Assembly (NCBI RefSeq): GCF_016860525.1
Contig: NZ_BNEA01000015.1
Span: forward strand, 372,001 to 436,000
DNA: 64,000 nt
From: Streptomyces rubradiris
GTDB taxonomy: Bacteria; Actinomycetota; Actinomycetes; Streptomycetales; Streptomycetaceae
Direction of reading: 5' to 3'
Shown here: piece after piece, positions 57,140 through 64,000 of the stretch
Numbering within the stretch: the first letter of the stretch is position 1
Layout: each line of letters begins with the position of its first letter
Program-made: the position numbers and the translations under genes
The notes under the pieces: model-generated
The model's database searches: none
What the model was told of the DNA's origin: nothing
Seen by the model: only the letters and a program-made list of their open reading frames with translations

Positions 57140-58015
57140 TCACCACTCCTCGCGCAACTCGGCGAGCAGGGCCTCGGTCTTGCGGGCGGACGGCGCCTGG
57201 GCGCTCAGCCGGTCCAGGGCCTCCCGGTAGACCACCACCTCGTCGGGCTTGTCCAGGTACTCGGCCCTGGCCAGGCCGCTGAGGTAGGCGATGTCGGGCA
57301 GTTCGCGGGCGCGGAACCGGAAGAGGTGGAAGGCGCCGGCCCACAGCGCGGGATGCGGTCCGCCCGCGAACGGCATGACCTGCACGGTGACGTGGGGCAG
57401 CCGGCCCAGCTCGATGAGGTGGTCGATCTGCGCGCGCATCACCCGCGGGCCGCCGACCGGCCGGCGCAGCACGGTCTCGTCCATCACCACCCACAGCCGC
57501 GGCGGTCGGGCCCCGGTCAGCAGCTTCTGGCGACGCGTGCGCAGCGCTACCCGGCGTTCGGTGGTCTCGGCGGGGGCGTGCGGGTAGGACGCGGTGAGCT
57601 GGGCGCGGGCGTAGTCCTCGGTCTGCAGCAGGCCGTGCACGAACTGGTTCTCGTAGCCGCGCAGGTGCAGGGCCGCCTGCTCCAGGCTGAGGTAGGCGGG
57701 CAGCCAGTGGGGCACGACGTCGCGGTAGGTGTGCCACCAGCCGCGCTTGTTGGCCTCGCGCACGGACTGCAGGAAGGTCTCGATCTCCTCTCGGTCCGTG
57801 ACGCCGTAGACCTGGAGGAGTTTCTCGGCGTCCGCGAGCCGCAGCCGGGCCACCTTGGCGGCCTCCATGCGGCGGATCGTGGAGTGGCTGACCCCGATGG
57901 CCGCGCCCGCCTCGGCGAAGCTGAGGCCGGCCCGGGTGCGCAGCTCCTCCAGCCGTCTGCCGAGGATCATGCGCAGCACGGAGGGCGCGCCGCCCCACTC
58001 GGTCTCCCCGGTCAC
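57140..58015 (-). CDS. XRE-family regulator with DUF5753 domain
   Basis: A 291-aa protein: N-terminal helix-turn-helix (LRTRAGLSFAEAGAAIGVSH, STIRRMEAAKV) and a DUF5753 sensory domain (VPHWLPAYLSLEQAALHLRG, QFVHGLLQTEDYARAQL, PHVTVQVMPFAGG). Relatives control differentiation and antibiotic production, usually with a DUF397 partner; none is adjacent here. I start at GTG 58015, which has GAGGGGG seven bases upstream and gives the usual length; ATG codons at 58090 and 58117 are in frame alternatives. Confidence 0.88.
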   Translation of the reverse strand: MTGETEWGGAPSVLRMILGRRLEELRTRAGLSFAEAGAAIGVSHSTIRRMEAAKVARLRLADAEKLLQVYGVTDREEIETFLQSVREANKRGWWHTYRDVVPHWLPAYLSLEQAALHLRGYENQFVHGLLQTEDYARAQLTASYPHAPAETTERRVALRTRRQKLLTGARPPRLWVVMDETVLRRPVGGPRVMRAQIDHLIELGRLPHVTVQVMPFAGGPHPALWAGAFHLFRFRARELPDIAYLSGLARAEYLDKPDEVVVYREALDRLSAQAPSARKTEALLAELREEW

Positions 58016-58127
58016 GCCCACCCCCTCGTCGGCTTCGGCCGTCCACGTCGGTTCCGGCCGTCCGCGCAGGCGGATCGGCTGCCGGCCCATTCGATCACGT
58101 TCCGTCGGATGCAGCATGCACTTCGCC

Positions 58128-58147
58128 ACTTGCAAATTTCAACTTGC
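58128..58147. promoter_or_regulatory. Direct-repeat candidate operator upstream of the XRE gene
   Basis: ACTTGC occurs at 58128-58133 and 58142-58147, 14 bp apart, around an AT-rich AAATTTCA centre that is conspicuous in this G/C-rich region, 113 bp before the chosen start. Possible autoregulatory site or part of a promoter. Confidence 0.4.
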
Positions 58148-58665
58148 CGGTTGCGATGCCTGGTTGGCAGATGCCAGAGTGGTCCCGCTGCTCCGGCCGA
58201 CCCACGGAGCAGGCGGCACGTCCGGCCAGGGAAGACAGGCCGCGGGCAGGGCCTTCCGGCAGGCAGCGCGAGCGTGCGCCGCCCGAACGGCCGGTCCGCC
58301 GACCGCGACCCCGCTCACGAGGCCGGACGGAAGGCGGACGGCGATGACTCCGTCTTTCCCCCCGACGGCTCCCCCGCCCGGCCGCCGACCACCCGCCGTC
58401 GCGGACCGCTCCCGCGCGGCGGGGGTCGCACCCCGGCCGTCGGCCCTGCCGGCAGCCGGCGACACAGGCGTCGGCGAGCGTGCCGCCCGGCGCGCGGGCA
58501 CCGCGCCGGCGTCGGGCGGAGCGGGCGCGGTGCCCCGCCCTGTGAACCACCCGGAGGCGAGTGTCCTGGTCGACTCCCTGGGCTCTGCGGCCCCGACCGG
58601 CTCGCCTCCGGGCTCACCGCACGCCCCCCTGAACCACGCCTCCCCTACGACATCCGGCCCGGCCC

Positions 58666-58749
58666 GAGGCCGGGAGGCGAAGCGGAACCGGTCGAGGCCG
58701 GGAAGCGCAACGGAACCGGGCGGGGCCGGGAGGCGGAGCGGAATCGGTC
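58666..58749. repeat. 28-bp tandem repeat, three copies
   Basis: Imperfect copies at 58666, 58694 and 58722 share GGCCGGGA, GCGGA or ACGGA and ATCGG/ACCGG blocks; they lie 60-143 bp upstream of the GNAT start. Confidence 0.88.
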
Positions 58750-58808
58750 GTGCCCGACCGACGGAGCGGACATATGCTGCGAAATGCCGCCCGAAGGGAG
58801 TGCTGCTC

Positions 58809-59414
58809 ATGGCCGACACGCCCACCGACCCCACCGCCGTACCACCGCCACAGGAGCCGTCGGCGTCCCCGCCCGGCTCCCCCGCCGGCGAGCTCACGCT
58901 GCGCCCGCTCGGCTTCGAGCACCTGGCCGCCGTTCTCGACCTCGGTCACCGGGTGTACGACACCGGGGCGATGCCCTACACCGGCTGGTCGCTGTCGGCC
59001 GTCGCCGGGCACCTGGACGCGCCGGACCCGGCCTGTCTCGTGCTGCTCGACGGGGACCGGGTCGCCGGGTTCGTGCTCGGTTCGCTGTCCTTCGAGCAGC
59101 GCGCCGACTGGGGCTACCTGGAGTGGATCGCCGTCGACCCCGACTACCAGGGGCGCGGGGCGGCCTCCCGGCTGGTGCGGGAGTGCTGTGCGCGACTGGC
59201 CGAGGCCGGCGCGGTGTGCGTGGTCACGGACGTGGAGCGGCGCAACACCGCCTCGGCCGAGCTGATGCGCCGCAACGGGTTCGCGGAGGAGGCCAGCGTC
59301 AGCCTCTTCGTCCGGCCGCTCACCGACGCGCCCGCGACCGGAACGGGCCGGGCCCGGGGCGGCTCCGGGCCACGCCGTCACCTCACCCGCGCGGCGGCCG
59401 AACGGGTCCGCTGA
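58809..59414 (+). CDS. GNAT-family N-acetyltransferase
   Basis: A 201-aa acetyltransferase. After a Pro/Ser-rich N-terminal leader of about 28 aa comes the GNAT core: LTLRPLGFEHLAAVLDLG, then the acetyl-CoA loop WIAVDPDYQGRGAASRLV (Q-x-x-G-x-G/A) and TASAELMRRNGFAEEASV. The spacing resembles ribosomal-protein-alanine (RimI-like) acetyltransferases, but substrate is open. AAGGGAG precedes ATG 58809. Its last 32 bp overlap the end of the convergent desaturase gene. Confidence 0.9.
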   Translation: MADTPTDPTAVPPPQEPSASPPGSPAGELTLRPLGFEHLAAVLDLGHRVYDTGAMPYTGWSLSAVAGHLDAPDPACLVLLDGDRVAGFVLGSLSFEQRADWGYLEWIAVDPDYQGRGAASRLVRECCARLAEAGAVCVVTDVERRNTASAELMRRNGFAEEASVSLFVRPLTDAPATGTGRARGGSGPRRHLTRAAAERVR

Positions 59415-60426
59415 CGCCGGCCCGGTCCGCCCCGGCCCTCCCTGCCCCGGCCCTCCCTGCCCGGCCCCGGTCCGCCTCTGCCGGGCCGTCGGCGTGCGGC
59501 TCGCGCCGGGCCGGGCGGCGGCGGTGGTCCGGCCAGCGCACGTCGTAGGCCCAGCCGAGGCGCTCGAACCAGCGGATCAGCCGGGCACTCGCGTCGAGCT
59601 GGCCGGTGAGCACGCCGTGCCGGGCACTGGTGGGATCGGCGTGGTGCAGGTTGTGCCAGGACTCGCCGAAGGACAGCGGGGCCAGCCACCACACGTTGCC
59701 CGAGCGGTCCCGGCTGCGGAACGGGCGGGCACCGGTCGCGTGGCAGATGGAGTTGACGGACCAGGTGACGTGGTGGACCAGGCAGATCCGGACCAGCCCG
59801 GCCCAGAACAGCGCGGTGAGGGCGCCCTGCCAGGACCGGGTCAGCGCCCCGCCGAGCAGGGCGGGCAGGGCGAGGGAGGCGAGCACCAGCAGGCCGAAGC
59901 GCCGGGAGATCAGCATCAGGGCGCGGTCGCGGACCAGGTCGGGCGCGTAGGCGCGGGGCGAGGCGTGCTCGGTCTCGAACAGCCAGCCCAGGTGGGCGTA
60001 GAGCATGCCCTTGGCGAGGGCGCGGGGCGAGTGGCCGTACCGCCAGGGCGAGTGCGGGTCGCCGTCCCGGTCGGAGTACCTGTGGTGCTTGCGGTGGTCG
60101 GCCACCCAGGTGATGAGCGGGCCCTGCACCGCGAGGCTGCCGGCCAGCGCGAGCGCGATCCGCAGCGGCCGACGGGCCTTGAACGAGCCGTGGGTGAAGT
60201 GCCGGTGGAAGCCGACCGTGATGCCGAGCCCGCTGACCAGGTAGAAGACGACGGCGAGCGTGAGGTCCACGGGGCTCAGCCCGTGCCGCCAGGCCAGCGG
60301 CACAGCGGCGAGCAGGGCGAGGAACGGTACGGCGACGAAAACGCCGATCATCAGCTGCTCGCCGGTGGGCCAGGACCGGCCGCCGGCCACCGCCGGCGGG
60401 GCGGCGTCGGAGAACTCGGAGGACAT
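59383..60426 (-). CDS. Acyl-CoA/acyl-lipid desaturase (delta-9 type)
   Basis: A 347-aa membrane di-iron desaturase with the three His boxes: HRHFTH, DHRKHHRYSD and HNLHHADP, plus about four TM segments (for example LTLAVVFYLVSGLGITVG). It introduces a cis double bond in fatty acyl chains. The C terminus is a repetitive Arg/Ala/Gly tail (GRAGRAGAGRAGADRAG). It lies 26 bp after the ketosynthase stop on the same strand, so the two probably form an operon. The start ATG 60426 is preceded by AAAGGG. Confidence 0.93.
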   Translation of the reverse strand: MSSEFSDAAPPAVAGGRSWPTGEQLMIGVFVAVPFLALLAAVPLAWRHGLSPVDLTLAVVFYLVSGLGITVGFHRHFTHGSFKARRPLRIALALAGSLAVQGPLITWVADHRKHHRYSDRDGDPHSPWRYGHSPRALAKGMLYAHLGWLFETEHASPRAYAPDLVRDRALMLISRRFGLLVLASLALPALLGGALTRSWQGALTALFWAGLVRICLVHHVTWSVNSICHATGARPFRSRDRSGNVWWLAPLSFGESWHNLHHADPTSARHGVLTGQLDASARLIRWFERLGWAYDVRWPDHRRRPARREPHADGPAEADRGRAGRAGAGRAGADRAGVSGPVRPPRG

Positions 60427-60452
60427 GACGGCCCTTTCTCCGCCCGGGCGGA

Positions 60453-61700
60453 CTAGTCGGCGGCGGTGAAGGCGAGTACGGCGTTCTGGCCGCCGAAGCC
60501 GAAGGAGTTGCTGACGGCCGCCGCCATCCGGTGCGGACGGGGCACCTTGGTGACGATGTCCAGGTCCATGGCCGGATCGAGCGTGTCCAGGTTGGCGGTG
60601 GGCGGGATCAGCTGGTGGCGCAGGGTGAGCACGGTGCAGGCCGCCTCGATGGCTCCGGCGCCGCCGATGGCGTGCCCGATGGTGCCTTTGAGGGCGGTGA
60701 CGGGCGGGGGGCGGCGGAAGACGCGGTGCAGCGCGTTGTGTTCGGCGGCGTCCCCCTGAGGGGTGGCGGTGCCGTGCGCGTTGACGTGGTCGATGTCCTC
60801 CGGGGCCAGACCGGCGTCGGCGAGGGCGGCACCGAGGGCGCGGGCGGCACCGTCGCCGTCGGGGTGCGGGGCGGTGAAGTGGTGGGCGTCGCAGGAGGCG
60901 CCGAACCCGGCGAGCAGCGCCTGGGGGCGTACGCCCCGGGCGCGGGCGTCCGCGGTGCGCTCCAGGACGAGGACGGCGGCGCCCTCGCCGAGGACGAAGC
61001 CGTCCCGGTCCCGGTCGAAGGGGCGGGAGGCGGCGTCGGGGCTGTCCGCGCGGCGGGACAGGGCGCGCATCTGGGCGAAGCAGGCGGCGGTCATCCGCAG
61101 CCGGGCCGACTCGCTGCCGCCGGCCAGGACCAGGTCGCAGCGGCCGGACAGCAGCCAGTCCCGGGCGAGGCCCAGCGCGCTGGTGCCGGAGGCGCAGGCG
61201 GTGCTGACCACCATGTTGGGGCCGAGCGCGCCGAGGTCCAGGGCGATCTCCGCGGCGGCCATGTTGGGCACGCTGCGCGGCAGCGCCAGCGGGGAGACAC
61301 GCTCGGGGACGGCGTCGGCGAGCCGGTCGAACTCGGCCTGCCAGCCCTGCATGGAGCCGGTGCCGACGCCCATCACCACGCCCACCCGGGCGCCCTCCCA
61401 GCCGGCCGGGTCGAGCCCGGCGTCGGCGACGGCCTCGCGGGCGGCGAGCAGCGCGAAGGTGGTGAACCGGTCGAGCCGTCGGGCCAGCCGGTGCCCGAGC
61501 AGGGCGGGCGCGTCCAGACCGTGGACCTGACAGGAGAAGGCCACCGGCAGCCCGGCCAGGGCGGGGTCGACGGCGGCGGTGGACTGCCCGGCGCACAGTC
61601 CCGCCCAGGCCGCGTCCCGGCCGATGCCCGCCGGGGTGATCAGACCGAGTCCGGTGACGGCGACCGGGGCCCGGGACGTGCCCGTGTGCACCTGTTGCAT
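60453..61700 (-). CDS. Beta-ketoacyl-ACP synthase II (FabF-like)
   Basis: A 415-aa condensing enzyme with all catalytic residues: Cys in MVVSTACASGTSALGLA, His in VNAHGTATPQGDA and His in LKGTIGHAIGGAGAIEA; the end is SNSFGFGGQNAVL. It elongates acyl-ACP by Claisen condensation. It stands apart from any fabD-H-P cluster and directly precedes a desaturase, suggesting specialised fatty-acid modification rather than housekeeping synthesis. No strong ribosome binding site precedes ATG 61700. Confidence 0.92.
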   Translation of the reverse strand: MQQVHTGTSRAPVAVTGLGLITPAGIGRDAAWAGLCAGQSTAAVDPALAGLPVAFSCQVHGLDAPALLGHRLARRLDRFTTFALLAAREAVADAGLDPAGWEGARVGVVMGVGTGSMQGWQAEFDRLADAVPERVSPLALPRSVPNMAAAEIALDLGALGPNMVVSTACASGTSALGLARDWLLSGRCDLVLAGGSESARLRMTAACFAQMRALSRRADSPDAASRPFDRDRDGFVLGEGAAVLVLERTADARARGVRPQALLAGFGASCDAHHFTAPHPDGDGAARALGAALADAGLAPEDIDHVNAHGTATPQGDAAEHNALHRVFRRPPPVTALKGTIGHAIGGAGAIEAACTVLTLRHQLIPPTANLDTLDPAMDLDIVTKVPRPHRMAAAVSNSFGFGGQNAVLAFTAAD

Positions 61701-61864
61701 GAGCCGTGATTATCCGCACCGCACGGGCCGGCCCCGCGCTACGACAGCTCGTTCGGCCAGGGAAGAGGCGCGCTACCACCCGGATGCGCGAACGGAGCGA
61801 GCGGATCCGCTCACCCCGCACGCCGATACGGTGCCCGGCCGGGCGGTGCGGTTCTGTACCGGGC

Positions 61865-61969
61865 CGACCGGGGGCGGTGCGGTGCGGGCCTTCCCGAGCC
61901 GGCCGGGGGCGGTGCGGTGCGGGCCTTCCCGAGCTGGTCGGGGGCGGTGCCGTGCCGGGCCCTCCCGGG
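61865..61969. repeat. 35-bp tandem repeat, about three copies
   Basis: Copies at 61865-61899 and 61900-61934 differ in one base of the CGACC/CGGCC start; a diverged third copy runs to about 61969. Shared core GGGGGCGGTGCGGTGCGGGC. Confidence 0.85.
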
Positions 61970-62018
61970 CCGGGTTGGCCGGTACGGTGCCCGTCCAGGC
62001 GGGCTCGGCCGGTACGGG

Positions 62019-62114
62019 GCGGTGCCGCTCGGCGGGGTTGGCGGTACGGTGCGGTGCCGCTCGGCGGGGTTGGCGGTACGGTGCGGTGCCGCTCGGCGGG
62101 GTTGGCGGTACGGT
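62019..62114. repeat. 32-bp tandem repeat, three exact copies
   Basis: Copies at 62019-62050, 62051-62082 and 62083-62114 are identical, each beginning GCGGTGCCGCTCGGCGGGG. There are no unique spacers between them. Confidence 0.95.
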
Positions 62115-62310
62115 GCGGGGCGCGTCCGGGCGGGCGGGCTTGGCCGGCATGGTGCCCGCCCCGTCGGATCAGCCGCTCCCCGCCGCCCCAGGCGCCTCAG
62201 CCGAACCAGCCGCCTCAGGCCCAGTCGAAGCAGCCGCCCCAAGCCCAGCTGAACCGGTCGCTCCCCACCGTCCCAGCCCGAGCCGAACCAGCCGTCCCAC
62301 GCCGGCCGAA

Positions 62311-63051
62311 TCAGCCGCTCCCCGCCGGCCCAGGCTCGGTCGGACCAGTCGCTCCCGCCACCCCCGGCCCTCTCGGATCAGCCGGTTCCGCCGGGCCGTC
62401 CGCCCTCTCCGCCAAAGCCCGGACCGCGGTCGACCATGCCTCGGCGAGGGCGGTTTCCAGGGTGGTCACGGGGTGGTCGGCGGTGTCCAGGCGGAGGGCG
62501 GGGCCGATGTGGACGTGGACGCGGGGGCGGCGCAGCGGCGCGGTGGCCCAGCCGGCGAGCTGCTTGGCGCGGCTGCCGGAGGAGACCCGGCGGGCGCCGG
62601 CGTGTCCGAGCGGGATCACGGGCGCGCCGGTGGACAGCGCGAGCCGGACCGCCCCGGACTTCAGGCGGCCGGGCGGGCGGTCGTGGGAGGCGCGGTAGCC
62701 GGGCAGGCCGCCCTCGGGGTAGATGAGCACGTCCCGGCCGGCGGCCAGGGCGTCGGCGGCGTGCCGGAGGGCGTCCGGGGCGCGGCGGCTGCCCCGGTGC
62801 ACGGGTACGTGGCCCTCGCGGGTGAGGGCCCGGCCGAGCACCGGCACCCGCCACAGTCCGGCCGTGGCCAGCACGGCGGGACGCAGGCCGAGCCGGTGCA
62901 GGGTGCCGAGGAGCAGGACCGGGTCGAAGAACGAGGTGTGGTTGGCGGCGAGGAGACGCCCGGTGCCGGGCGGCCGCGCCAGATGGCCGGTGCCGGTCAC
63001 GCTCGTGTCGCTGAACACGGGCACCAGCGCCCCGGCCCACGCCGACAGCAT
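62311..63051 (-). CDS. PlsC-like 1-acyl-glycerol-3-phosphate acyltransferase
   Basis: A 246-aa acyltransferase: motif I in AANHTSFFDPVLLLG, then TREGHVPVHRGSRR (motif II region), the motif III analogue LIYPEGGLPGYRASH and motif IV GAPVIPLGHAGARR. It transfers acyl groups to lysophosphatidate or a related acceptor at the membrane. The start ATG 63051 has GGAGAGGAG upstream; longer in-frame starts exist. The C terminus is Pro/Gly-rich and enters the repeat region. It is divergent from the P450. Confidence 0.88.
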   Translation of the reverse strand: MLSAWAGALVPVFSDTSVTGTGHLARPPGTGRLLAANHTSFFDPVLLLGTLHRLGLRPAVLATAGLWRVPVLGRALTREGHVPVHRGSRRAPDALRHAADALAAGRDVLIYPEGGLPGYRASHDRPPGRLKSGAVRLALSTGAPVIPLGHAGARRVSSGSRAKQLAGWATAPLRRPRVHVHIGPALRLDTADHPVTTLETALAEAWSTAVRALAERADGPAEPADPRGPGVAGATGPTEPGPAGSG

Positions 63052-63167
63052 CGGGCTCTCCTCTCCGCCACGTCCCCGGACGTCCATCGTCACCCGCGCC
63101 CGGCCCGCCCGCACCCCTCTGCCCCGAATGCCCGTCCGGCGTGCGGTGGCCGGGGGCCGGTGGCTGA

Positions 63168-64000
63168 ATGACCGGCATGGACTTCCTCGCCGCCTATGAC
63201 GCGATCCCCCAGGACGACGTCCCGCAGCGGGTGGCTCTGCTGCGGCGGGCCATGACGACCGGCCGGGCGGAGCTGTTCGCCGAACTGCGCACCCACCGGC
63301 CGGTGTTCGGCACGCCCATCGGTGTGTTCGTCACCCGGCACCCCGATGTCCTGGAGGTGCTGTCGGCGCCCGAGACGTTCACCGTGGGCGTGTTCGGGCC
63401 GGCGCTGGAGGAGGTGCTCGGCGGGCCGTTCATCCTCGCCCGGGACGGCGCGGACGTGCACTGGCGGGAGCGCGGGTACGGGCAACTGATGCTCGCCGCC
63501 GAGGACGCGCCCAGGGTGCGGGAACTCACCGCGCGGATCGCCGACGAGGTGCTGGACGAGGCGGTCGGCCGGGGCACGGACACCTTCGACCTCGTCCAGG
63601 ACTACGCCCGCCTGGCCGCCGCCCGGGTCGCGGTCGCCTATCTGGGCTTCACCGGCATCGAGGAGGAGACGCTGCACTCCTGCACGCGCCGGATGCAGTG
63701 GGCGTTCGCCATCAACCCGGGGCGTGACCCGGAGATCCACGCGGCGGGCGTGGCCGCCGGCCGGGAACTGCACGACCGGGTCGCCGAGGTGATCGCCCGC
63801 CGCCGGTCCGCGCCGGGCGACGACGGCCCGGACGACGTGCTCGCCCGGATGCTGCGGACCCGGCTGCCCGCCGAGTACGGCTTCGACGACGAGCGGGTCA
63901 ACGCCAACCTGGTCGGCTATCTGACGGGCTATCAGCAGAACGCCACCCAGTGCACGGCCACCGCCCTGAAGGAACTCGCCGTACGTCCCGAGGTGTTGGC
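63168..64000 (+). CDS. Cytochrome P450 (partial, cut by the window end)
   Basis: 277 residues are visible from ATG 63168 (ATG 63177 also possible) with no stop before the edge. P450 features: FVTRHPDVLEVLSAPETFTV, LARDGADVHWRERGYGQLM (C-helix region with His and Arg) and LVQDYARLAAARVAVAYLG. The I-helix region reads VGYLTGYQQNATQCTATAL, lacking the usual acid-Thr pair. K-helix and haem loop lie outside the window. The lipid-enzyme neighbours suggest a fatty-acyl substrate; this is inference. Confidence 0.83.
   Translation, partial: MTGMDFLAAYDAIPQDDVPQRVALLRRAMTTGRAELFAELRTHRPVFGTPIGVFVTRHPDVLEVLSAPETFTVGVFGPALEEVLGGPFILARDGADVHWRERGYGQLMLAAEDAPRVRELTARIADEVLDEAVGRGTDTFDLVQDYARLAAARVAVAYLGFTGIEEETLHSCTRRMQWAFAINPGRDPEIHAAGVAAGRELHDRVAEVIARRRSAPGDDGPDDVLARMLRTRLPAEYGFDDERVNANLVGYLTGYQQNATQCTATALKELAVRPEVL

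Larger units (their letters stand above)
58016..58808. other. 793-bp intergenic region, divergent XRE / GNAT
   Basis: The longest gene-free stretch. It contains the candidate operator above, long biased-composition sequence with no credible gene, and a three-copy 28-bp tandem repeat (58666-58749) just before the GNAT gene. Open frames across it have unnatural amino-acid composition. Confidence 0.55.
61701..62310. other. 610-bp repeat-rich spacer between FabF-like and PlsC-like genes
   Basis: Contains at least three repeat families: about 35-bp units (61865-61969), exact 32-bp units (62019-62114) and irregular AACCAGCCG-type units (about 62165-62350) that extend into the PlsC-like 3' end. No credible gene; the ketosynthase promoter must lie in its left part. 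Confidence 0.6.

Noticed and set aside
58139..58897. Leftward 252-residue frame upstream of GNAT
   Set aside because: Overlaps the GNAT coding region antisense and consists of Ala/Gly/Pro/Arg-rich sequence crossing tandem repeats.
62019..62114. CRISPR-like 32-bp repeats
   Set aside because: The copies are directly adjacent with no spacers and no cas genes are present, so this is a minisatellite.

Overview
The window is a high-GC actinobacterial chromosome segment, almost certainly Streptomyces. Support comes from the strong third-position G/C bias, frequent GTG starts, four-base start/stop overlaps, a chaplin, a conservon (cvnABCD-P450) operon, a SenS/SenR-HbpS/CpeB-FurS module and XRE-DUF5753 regulators. 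I see no rRNA, tRNA, CRISPR array, prophage or plasmid backbone. The one clear mobile element is an IS5-family insertion near the left edge.

Layout. 1-2.3 kb: the end of an unidentified gene, an intact 860-bp IS with a -1 frameshifted transposase, and a degenerate trypsin-like gene whose upstream region the IS has replaced. 2.5-7.9 kb: a redox/haem-sensing block (two-component pair senR/senS, divergent hbpS, then furS-katG on the other strand). 8.2-11.8 kb: a repeat-containing coiled-coil protein, DNA-end-binding Ku and a membrane acyltransferase. 12.2-16.7 kb: a five-gene stressosome operon (rsbR-rsbS-rsbT, an ATPase-phosphatase fusion, a GAF-SpoIIE phosphatase), meeting a short chaplin gene tail to tail across a perfect hairpin. 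17.1-22.6 kb: a large-subunit catalase, an ornithine/lysine/arginine-type decarboxylase and an M20 amidohydrolase. 22.6-32 kb: secreted carbohydrate-active proteins (F5/8 plus beta-helix; a frameshifted propeller-ricin protein; GH31) with an exopolyphosphatase-like gene that carries a TTA codon. 32-38.4 kb: small secreted proteins, a secreted beta-propeller, pyruvate carboxylase and a rhomboid-like membrane protein.

38.7-44.3 kb is a complete conservon operon with two cytochromes P450 (CYP157-like, without the usual ExxR, and CYP154-like); a Streptomyces-type palindromic repeat lies in frame inside cvnD. 44.7-49.3 kb: a DUF11 protein, a 91-aa protein, an aldo/keto reductase and an MFS exporter. 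49.3-51.5 kb: a compact, overlapping three-gene set (nucleotidyltransferase fold, BON, metallophosphoesterase), which I consider one of the two best candidates for an undescribed system. 51.6-59.4 kb: an amino-acid permease, a membrane SpoIIE phosphatase, a secreted phosphodiesterase, a SAM methyltransferase with an XRE-DUF5753 regulator, and a GNAT. 59.4-64 kb: a lipid-type cluster (desaturase, lone FabF-like ketosynthase, PlsC-like acyltransferase, P450 cut by the window edge), with a tandem-repeat-rich spacer between the synthase and the acyltransferase; this is the second candidate.

Recurring themes are oxidative and general stress (two unrelated catalases, Fur, SenSR/HbpS, stressosome, several SpoIIE phosphatases), secreted hydrolases, and developmental signalling (chaplin, conservon, TTA codons). 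All function calls come from reading motifs in the translated sequence; no database search was possible.
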